Shown one piece after another: positions 55,625 to 64,000 of a stretch of 64,000 nt of DNA. The notes below the pieces were generated by a model. The model was not told the origin of the DNA. It saw nothing but the letters and a program-made list of their open reading frames with translations, and made no database searches. How positions within the stretch are numbered: position 1 is the first letter of the stretch; every line of letters begins with the position of its first letter. The stretch is from positions 22,813,567 to 22,877,566 of the forward strand of contig OX579636.1 in NCBI GenBank assembly GCA_951230915.1. Reading direction: 5' to 3'. The position numbers were made by a program, and so were the translations under genes. This stretch comes from Antitrichia curtipendula (lineage: Eukaryota; Streptophyta; Bryopsida; Hypnales; Leucodontaceae).

Positions 55625-56540
55625 CCTTAAAGGATTGAATGTTTGATCAAAGGACAATCGACACTGGAATAGGTGATGATGGCATAAAAAAATGAACAAA
55701 TGTTTATAAAAAAATTGATACAAGATGAAGGCATTCACCCCCTTTGTGGGAAAATGTAAAAGAAATGATATTTGGACGTGGAATCAAAAGTTATGTTGTC
55801 CAAAACAATTTGGGTAGTTTGGGCATCTTTTACTAAATTCTTCATCTACTTCTAAAATTTAGCATATATATAAGTAATACAACATAACATGCATCTATAA
55901 GAAATAAACTACTTTTAGCTCAAAAATCCCATTTCAAGAAGAATTAAAGCTCTACCCCCTATCAGACATGTTCAATTTTTTTGGTCTAATTACAAACACT
56001 ATTATTTTAAAATTTGTGTTTTCAAAATTCTTGAAATTTTTTTTCACATATTTCAAAAGTTTCTCTAAGTTTTCATAGTTTGGGTTTCAAATAAAATACT
56101 TCCTCATTGCACAAGAAATCATCAAAAAAATGACTACAACATTGCCAATTTACTTTACTTCCTTGCATTCCACGGTGAATTAGATTTAAGGCCTTTACTT
56201 GATTTTGAAATTTTGCATAAGTGTACCTAACAAGATGTAGTATTCAATGGTTTAGAAATTCAATTTTGTAGAGAGCAAATTTTATTCCAATAGTCTCAAA
56301 GTCCTTTGACCCCATTTTACTTGAATGAACATAAGTTTTTTTTCTCACTTCAAACATTATAATCTTTCAATCTATGCAATCAAATGGGTTGAAGTTTTTT
56401 CCACGCATTTTCATAACAATCCACTATACTCTTGTATGCTTGAAGTTAAGTTCATGAAAACTATTCAATTTTGGTCAATGCATTAAAAAATGGTACTTTT
56501 TTGAAAGTTTCTCTTTAAGAACACCTGGATCCTTTAGGAG
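55625..56540. mobile_element. TTAA-flanked piggyBac-like element, 916 bp, older
   Basis: The left end is CCTTAAAGGATTG and the right end read inward is CTCCTAAAGGATCC, with TTAA at 55621-55624 and 56541-56544. An inner block with AACATTATAATCTTTCAATC near the right end is shared with the element at 20201-21172. The ends are more diverged, so this copy is likely older. Confidence 0.6.
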
Positions 56541-56544
56541 TTAA

Positions 56545-59397
56545 TGAATGAGCAACCAAAGTTCCTAATGTTCATTCCCAATAACAATACAATTATCTCA
56601 TTAAAACGTATTAGATTAAGAATTTTTTCTTATTTGTTTGTTTTGTCTACCTTTCTTGAAGTCTTTCAAATATTCAATTTGTACACAAAACTTGAGCATG
56701 CACCACTTATGAAGCTCGGAAGCTCTTATTTCTTGATCTGGAGCTATAGTTGAACAATAGTGAATTAGAATTTTTGACAAGATAAAATAATATTAAGTAA
56801 ACTTTATATTATAGAAGAATAGTAAGACGATGGGATATAATATATTATTTTGCTCATATTTTTCTATAGTCATAGGATTGAAAAAAAATATTGTCAATGT
56901 CTAGAAAAAGCCTCTATGATGGTTTTCAAATGCCAAAAATTTGCATAATTTGGATCTACAAGGTATATGCCATTGAATTTCAAAGTAATTTTGTCAAAAA
57001 ATATTATGAGTTTAAAAGAAACATATAATTTAAAAAATAAAAAATAACATTGAAATAAACACATATTCAAAGAATTATAATGCTTTAGTTGCAATTGTGT
57101 CAATGATTTTAATAACTGATTTTGATACTAGGTCACTAATGGCTCTCTTAGTATTTTTCAAATAGCCTTCAAAGAAAGATATTTCTATTGATAGTTTTTG
57201 ATTATAAAAATATACATAATGGAAGATATTGAATTTAAGAAAGTTTTATATTATTAAAACATATAGGAAAGACTTAGTAGAAAATATCTAAAGCATTGAG
57301 GATGAAGAACAATGAAAGACAATTCTTTCAAAGTAAAAAATTGAAACATTGAATTCACTCAACCACAATGTGTTGTTGTTTCCACTATACTTTTCAACAA
57401 TAATTGCAAAACTAAGCTATCAAAAAAAATCATAATCAAGCCCCTTTTTGTAGTTTTATTACAATGTGAGATCCAAAATAAACGAACTTCAAACCCTCCA
57501 AAGGTCAAAGCTAATTGTTGTAGCTAATAGTTATTAGATTCTAATTTGATTTTTGATTTTGAGACTTAACTTTTGATTCACGCCAACCTCACAACAAATG
57601 GCTATATTGCAAGAGCTTATAACACTAGCTCATTTTCTAAGTAAAGACTATTTGAACTCCTTCATATGTAGTTGTTAATGCAAAGGCCTCCTTTCTTTTG
57701 GTATAACGTAATCACTCCTAAAACCAACCACTATAAATTATTGCTTGAAATGTACTAATTGCATTATGGAGATTTGATTGTACCAATGGATTTGGCATGA
57801 ATGCTTGGATCTCCATAGTAAATGCCTAACCAATTTTGCATTAATTTATGTATTGATTTTGAATGTATTTTCAGTCAATATTTGTTTGTTTTTTCAACTC
57901 TAAAACCGCATACTAGTATAGATTGTCTTGATTCTTATTCCAATGCTTTTGGTTCCCAACTCCCCACACATGTTCCGTTTTGTTTGTATCCAAATTCATT
58001 TTAGAACTTTGGCTACCAATGAAAAAGTGTCAATTTCAACCAGAAAGTAGGCGATCAATCCTTCATGAGGTAATACTAAGAACAATTAATGCTAAATTGC
58101 TTATTTGGACGAAATTAGGTGTCTAGGTAAACCAACCCACAATAGGCAAACCACCCAATGCAGACACTTAAGGTGGAAGCACCCAAAACCGTCACTTTAA
58201 GGAATTCAGCATACTTGGAGGCATCATTTCAAAAAAATAAAAAATTTCTGATGTTAGCGAGAGAAAATCATGAATTTTCCAAAAAAAAATTAGATTTTTT
58301 GGATGTGAAATGTAATTTCTATGATTTTTAGAAGTTGCGGGTCTCTAGACCACTGAATCTATCCTGTAGGTGCACCCAAAACTGAACCCTGCGAAAATCA
58401 GCTCTTAAGCCAGTCAGATATTGGTAAGTGTCCTTCAAATATGTCAGCCAATTAAAGCCAAGCATTTGGCTGACGGATTAACTAAAGTCTAGGGACATAA
58501 TTGGGTGAGTCTAGGGTCCATGGCAAGGTACAGGGACGGGAATGGGTGTTTTCACCTTAGAAAACCACCCATTACAATCTTACATCAACTAATGGCAGAT
58601 TTTTGTTAATAAATGAGATTCTGACCTCATTAGTTTGATTAGTGGCCAAAAGCAATGCCTTGGATGATGGTGATGGAGTTATTAGTGACTATCATAGGAC
58701 ACTTACACCTTTTTAGTGTAAGCTTGTCATAAAAAGTTATTTTTTATTCCTTCAATGTTATGGCAATGTTAGGAAATCTTGTGGCCATTAGTTAGAAAAA
58801 ATAGTGACTGCTCTAGGTGGTAAGATGACCATTATGGAAACACTTTTTGCTGATTTGGGGTAGTCTAGAGACTACTTTTGACCAATTGGTCATCACACTT
58901 TAAAAATTCATAACAAATTCATACCATGTCCAAAAAATAAAATTTCAATTGCTTCCTCCATTTCTCACATCTGCCTTTGTAAGGAAAAAAATCCGTTTCT
59001 TTTTGCTAATGGCAATAGACCAGACCACTCATTCTGCCTGTCATAAGTAGGTTTACCTTAGAGCCAACAAAACAACACCAAACAAAAGAATAAAACGCAA
59101 AGCAGAAGCAATAGGAAGCTTGGAGTTGGCCCTCGGCGATTCCGCTCTGGGACTTGAGAACTATTGTCGGTAGGATTGGGCTTCACCATTGCGCATCTTT
59201 CTTGCGTGCACAGGTTGTTGCTCAATGGAAGTCTATTGATTCCTTTTCTAGAGATTTTTAGCTTGTGTCCCTGGAATCGCTGCTTCTATGCGTGACCAGA
59301 GCCTCGTCTTTCCAGTATCGTGTCTTCGGGGATGTTGACTGAGAGGCATTCGAGATTGTGAGGACGATTGAGCAATTTGGATCGTCGGGGGAGCAAG
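56545..59397. other. Gene-free AT-rich region left of the BAP31-like gene
   Basis: Short open frames only (for example 57822-58004). From about 59100 the G+C rises toward the BAP31-like start codon, which suggests its promoter and 5' leader. No discrete element could be named. Confidence 0.45.
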
Positions 59398-60445
59398 ATG
59401 TTACCCTTGTTAGTAGCTGTGGTGTTTGCGGAATCCGTGGTCGCATTCTTTTTAGCGAGTAAGGTACCGCCGCTGGTGAAATTAGGGCAAAGTCTCGTGG
59501 ATGTGTTGCGATGTAACAAAGGAGCGCGAGTACTTGCCAAGACTGTGACCGGGGCTTTCGTGGTTCGTTTAGCCTCCGATTTGAGTTCGACATTGAAGCT
59601 TCAGAGGAGGGGAGCCACCGTGGCTGACCAGATCGTAGCTAGATCGCAATTGCTGGAGATTACACTGATTTGTAAGCTTTCTTTTGCTTTCAGGCTTCAC
59701 TTTCTCTTGCCACGGTAAAGGAGTATCTTTAGAAGATCTCCGCAAGAAATTCGCAGCTATGTTTAATAGACGAATATTTCGATCGAGTGTACGGAGTGTG
59801 CACCTAATTTAGAAGCTTCAGGGCTTCAGTACTCTGCTCTCTTTGTTGTTGAATTTGCAAACCCTAGAAACTTGACTGAGGACTCTTTCGTGCAGGTTTT
59901 GTTCTCATCTTAGAGCTTATTTTGAGCAGCTTAGATCATTCCTTGAAGAGAGCTGATGGATTGAAGGGGGAGGTGGATACACTCAAGAAGAAAGTTAAAG
60001 GTACTTCTCACTTTTCTGTATCATATGTGATACTCATTTTCTCAGCAGTTGGGTTGAATCGTGAGAGGACTCTTTATTTTTTTTCAATGTTATTTAGGTC
60101 AAGAGTTGTGATTTCACAGGTGCGCAAGCGGACTATCTACGGCTTCAAGATGAGGTGAGCGAGAGATTGGCGAAGGAGGATGACAGAGCACTGGTTGCTG
60201 AGGTGAAATCGCAGAAGCAAATCATCTTCGATTTGCGGCAGAAATTGGAGCAAGCGCAGGTGGATGTCATTTCTAAGGCGAAAGAGCTCAAGAGTGTGAC
60301 AACCAATCTGAAGGCGCTCGAGAAGCAAACCGCAGGCTTTCAGAATGAGTACACAAGAGTGATGGATGATAATGAGAACCTGCGTATTCAGTTGTCTCTG
60401 TTTGATAGGAAGTACGCCAGTTCTGGCAACAAAAAGAATTCATAG
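59398..60445 (+). CDS. BAP29/BAP31-like ER membrane protein
   Basis: Three exons (59398-59671, 59896-60000, 60120-60445) with fitting phases give 234 aa, the usual size of plant BAP31-like proteins. The N-terminal half has hydrophobic segments (LPLLVAVVFAESVVAFFLA; a middle segment near KTVTGAFVVRL; ITLICFVLILELILSSLDHS) matching the three-span BAP31 fold. The rest is a charged coiled coil (SERLAKEDDRALVAEVKSQ to NENLRIQLSLFDRKY). The protein ends in KKNS, which fits a KKxx ER-retrieval signal. The family acts in ER quality control and export of membrane proteins. The DHSLKRADGLKGEVDTLKKK segment matches the start of the family's coiled coil. The gene converges with the RPS23 gene downstream. 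Confidence 0.85.
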
Positions 60446-61250
60446 CAGACTGTAAACATCCTCGTAGGTAATTAGTAATCTGATGGGCAACTAACCCAGC
60501 AACCAATCATTCTATTTAGGGTAGCTCAATGTTTTTGATGATGGCGCAAATATACACTTATTCTCTAGGAAATCTGAGAATCTCTTGTGCACGTAACATA
60601 TTGAACTTCTTCATACTGTTGGCAACCAATGCAGGCGTACTGACTTTCATTTGCAATTCACAAGCTTCGACATTTAAATACTGCAGTGATTATACGATTA
60701 GTGAAGTCTTTGAAAATAAGTGCTACTGGTAATGTCATATGAGAGGGAAAAGTCCTATTTTCAAGAATTCCAGGATAAGCATCAAGGGCAGCATTCAGCC
60801 CATCCGCATCTATCAGGAAGTTCAAGAGTACCCTAACCTAGCATCTTACCAAGCTAATGATTCAGAGCCGAGTAACGCCTTCAACCAGACCCAAAGCAAC
60901 CCCAGAAGAAATCGTGGGCGAGGCTTGAGTAGATATAAAATAGTTTACACCCGAACAACTAGGAAAGAGAAAGGCAGTATGCAAAGTGATAAAAATAAAT
61001 CAGAAGCCAGGGTCGGACCTATTTTCCCAAATGGCTATATTCACAAATGATTAGATTTCACGACTTGCACAAAATAGTCACTTGAGCTCATATTGCTAGA
61101 ATAGCATAAATGTATGAAATTTTGGGCCATCCAAATTGGTGTGCTCATATTCCATTGACAGGACGTGTCAGCCTTGACACTCACCCACTCAGCTACAGAA
61201 AGCTTTAACCGGCTACATATCAAAAAGAAGTCTTGTGAACATACATCCCT
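60446..61250. other. Convergent intergenic region between BAP31-like and RPS23 genes
   Basis: Holds the 3' ends of both genes. Open frames at 60529-60732 and 60739-61050 (103 codons, rich in S, N, R and K) have no recognisable domain and may be UTR. No clear terminator or repeat was seen. Confidence 0.4.
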
Positions 61251-62068
<818 letters not shown>

Positions 62069-62202
62069 GGTGAAAGGCTGGAGGAGAAGGTGGCAGATGC
62101 AAGATTGGTGTGCGAGGACGCGGAGAAGGCGCGGAAGAGAGGGATTGAGAGATAAGTTAGCGCGGTAGGTCGTGCAAGAGGCTCCGCCCGCCAAAAGAAC
62201 GA

Positions 62203-62220
62203 GCTCTAGGGTTTGGGCCT
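62203..62220 (-). promoter_or_regulatory. Telo-box / site II promoter element of RPS23
   Basis: On the minus strand the block reads AGGCCCAAACCCTAGAGC, joining a site-II-like GGCCCA to the AAACCCTA telo-box, about 135 bp upstream of the start codon. This pair is typical of plant ribosomal-protein promoters. The same 18 bp occur on the plus strand at 63832-63849. Confidence 0.8.
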
Positions 62221-62240
62221 GCTTTAGGGCAAACCACGTC

Positions 62241-63831
62241 CCGTCCCAGGGTGGGGTCGTCCAGGTCTCGTACCAATCCACATCTCAATTCGAAAGGACG
62301 AGATGTCATGCCGAATGGTGGGGCCAGGTGGAGTTTTCATTTTTTGTAGTCCTTTCCTTATTTTGAATATTGAGAATTTAAAATTGGAATTTTATAGTAG
62401 AAGCTACTCTGACTTGTCCTATTAGTGTGTGTGACACCCATTTATGAAATTTACAGAGTATAAATTAGAGCAAATTGAAATGATACAATAATATTTCAAT
62501 GGTGAGATTGTTTTGGCAAGCAAACTAAACCATGGATTTGAAAAATTTGAAAAATTTGAAAAATTTGAAAAATTTGAAAAATTTGAAAAATTTGAAAAAT
62601 TTCATTCATAAATGAATCCTACAAGTTATTTTTTTTTCAAGAAGATGCTCTAACTACCCGAAAAACAAGAATGTCCATAACTTTCTCATAACAAATCCAA
62701 ATGAAATGAATAAAAGCTTTCCAGATAGACAGAAATATATCCTATGAGAAAAAAAAAATTTAATTCAAATTTTTGCAAAATTTGTTTTTGTTGCCCAAGC
62801 TGCCCCCTATTCCCTGTTTTGAGCTTATTTGGTCATAATTGTTGTTCCCAGGCACCGATTGTGAAAAAAATTATATTCCCACAAAGCTTATCAGTTTTTC
62901 TATCTTCAGAAAAAGTTTTAAAAAATCACAACAAAAATTCTGCCCGTAGGTACTTGCCCGAAATCCCATTTGTCCCCTGAAGGGACAATAGTCTTTTAGG
63001 GGTTAAATAAAATGAAATTTTAGGTGATAGTGATTTTGTGCCCTCATTCATAGAATAAATCATTGTAGTTTGAAAGTATCTTGTTGAATGTTTTTAGGCA
63101 AAACAAGAATGGATTACATTATGAAGGCCTTATAAATCATTGTAATTTGAGAGTATCTACTTGAATATTTTTTACGAAACAAAAATAGATTATATTATGA
63201 AGATTCTTCTCCATTTGATTATCAACTATTCATGATTGATGAAGGATTTTCATTAGTGTCATTTTGACCCCTTTTGAAACTAAAGTGTTGAAAAAACCCT
63301 TGAAGGATCTCATTTTTCAATACACACTTTTGAAAAAAAATGTCAAAATTGATATGATAGAAAAAATGTTTCAAAAGAAGTATTAAAAAAATAATTTCAA
63401 ATAAATTATCCCAAAGAATGTTGATAAGAATTTCTCCAAAAGTATTAAAATAATACTTATAACTTTTTTGGACTTTTTGTCTTCCTCCTAGATTCTTTGG
63501 ATTGCCTAATCACTTGTTTAGAGGCTACAAGATTTGAAGCCTTTGTCTCATGATTCACATTAGAAGACTTTAAAATTATTGTGGAATTGGTTATAAATTT
63601 GTGAAGTCAAAAATGTTTGTAAAACATTTTTTCATCACTCTTCTCAATATGAAAATATATTGAATTTCATGACACCTGATTTTTTGAAACTCTAGGGTTG
63701 GAAAAGGTTTAAAAATAAAGTGTAAAATAGTTTCGAAAACAACCCTTTATTGGTTGAATACAGGTTTTAATAGTCTCGTAGATTCTGGGAAAGGACATGG
63801 CCGACCACTGGTCGGTCGGCTAAGTGCTCTT
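62241..63831. other. Spacer with a 9-bp microsatellite and one TTAA element end
   Basis: A (GAAAAATTT)n array of about eight units lies at 62537-62603. At 62993-63006 the sequence CTTTTAGGGG followed by TTAA looks like the right end of a TTAA-type element, with TTTCTCATAAC and AAAGCTTTCCAGAT inside. The left end could not be found, so the element may be truncated. No gene recognised. Confidence 0.5.
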
Positions 63832-63849
63832 AGGCCCAAACCCTAGAGC
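63832..63849 (+). promoter_or_regulatory. Telo-box / site II element of a gene leaving the window
   Basis: AGGCCCAAACCCTAGAGC is identical to the RPS23 promoter block and is followed, as there, by a closely similar GTTC-containing tail. It lies on the plus strand and so should drive a translation-related gene to the right. ATG codons in one frame at 63968 and 63980 (context GCCATGG) are possible starts, but too little is visible to name a product. Confidence 0.6.
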
Positions 63850-64000
63850 CTGTTCATGTAATGGCAGAACTTTCTGCACTCTGCTAAGCTCGAGCTCTTG
63901 AATCAATCTCTCCAGCACCATCTCCGCGTCCTCGCAAGCACAGCATTTCCTCTTGCATCTACTCCCCATGCCCCTCGCCATGGTGCACACTTTTTTCTCT

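Overview
The window looks like nuclear DNA of a land plant. It has spliceosomal introns with GT..AG ends, plant telomere-type TTTAGGG repeats (4106-4126), ribosomal-protein-type promoters with an AAACCCTA telo-box next to a GGCCCA element, and plant-like Mutator and CACTA transposons. It is AT-rich, gene-poor and full of transposons. A large non-seed plant genome (bryophyte, lycophyte or fern) fits best, but the lineage is an inference and cannot be fixed from the sequence alone.

Only three host genes can be assembled with confidence, all in the right third: a cohesin acetyltransferase of the ECO1/CTF7 family (minus, 50047-51928, five exons, 395 aa), a BAP29/BAP31-like ER membrane protein (plus, 59398-60445, three exons, 234 aa) and 40S ribosomal protein S23/uS12 (minus, 61251-62068, three exons, 142 aa). 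A fourth promoter at 63832-63849 shares an 18-bp block with the RPS23 promoter and points off the right edge.

The left half (1-26.9 kb) holds no gene I recognise. It carries small DNA transposons, many with visible target-site duplications: a 118-bp MITE family (three copies), a CACTA element (7673-8736), a Mutator-type MITE (12502-12750), two 373-bp TA-flanked MITEs in opposite orientation, each with a perfect 78-bp palindrome, and a 3.4-kb non-autonomous Mutator-type element with about 550-bp terminal inverted repeats (20060-23479). One arm of that element was hit by a TTAA-flanked, piggyBac-like element, and the empty site survives in the other arm. Related TTAA elements lie at 16270, 46665, 47189 and 55625.

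The centre (26972-45909) is a three-level nest. The outer DNA transposon is about 5.6 kb once the insertion is removed. It has inverted ends and two convergent genes: a 398-aa gene of unknown function, and a coiled-coil plus zinc-cluster protein that may be its transposase. A 13.3-kb Mutator-like element (about 28407-41712) sits in the intron of the first gene. It has divergent genes for a SWIM-type MULE transposase and for a protein laid out like a beta-class DNA (N4/N6) methyltransferase. A 1.3-kb CACTA element lies inside a coding exon of the methyltransferase-like gene. The transposase, methyltransferase-like and coiled-coil genes all have stops or frameshifts, so the nest is decaying. A Mutator-like element with its own DNA-methyltransferase-like gene is the most unusual content of the window.
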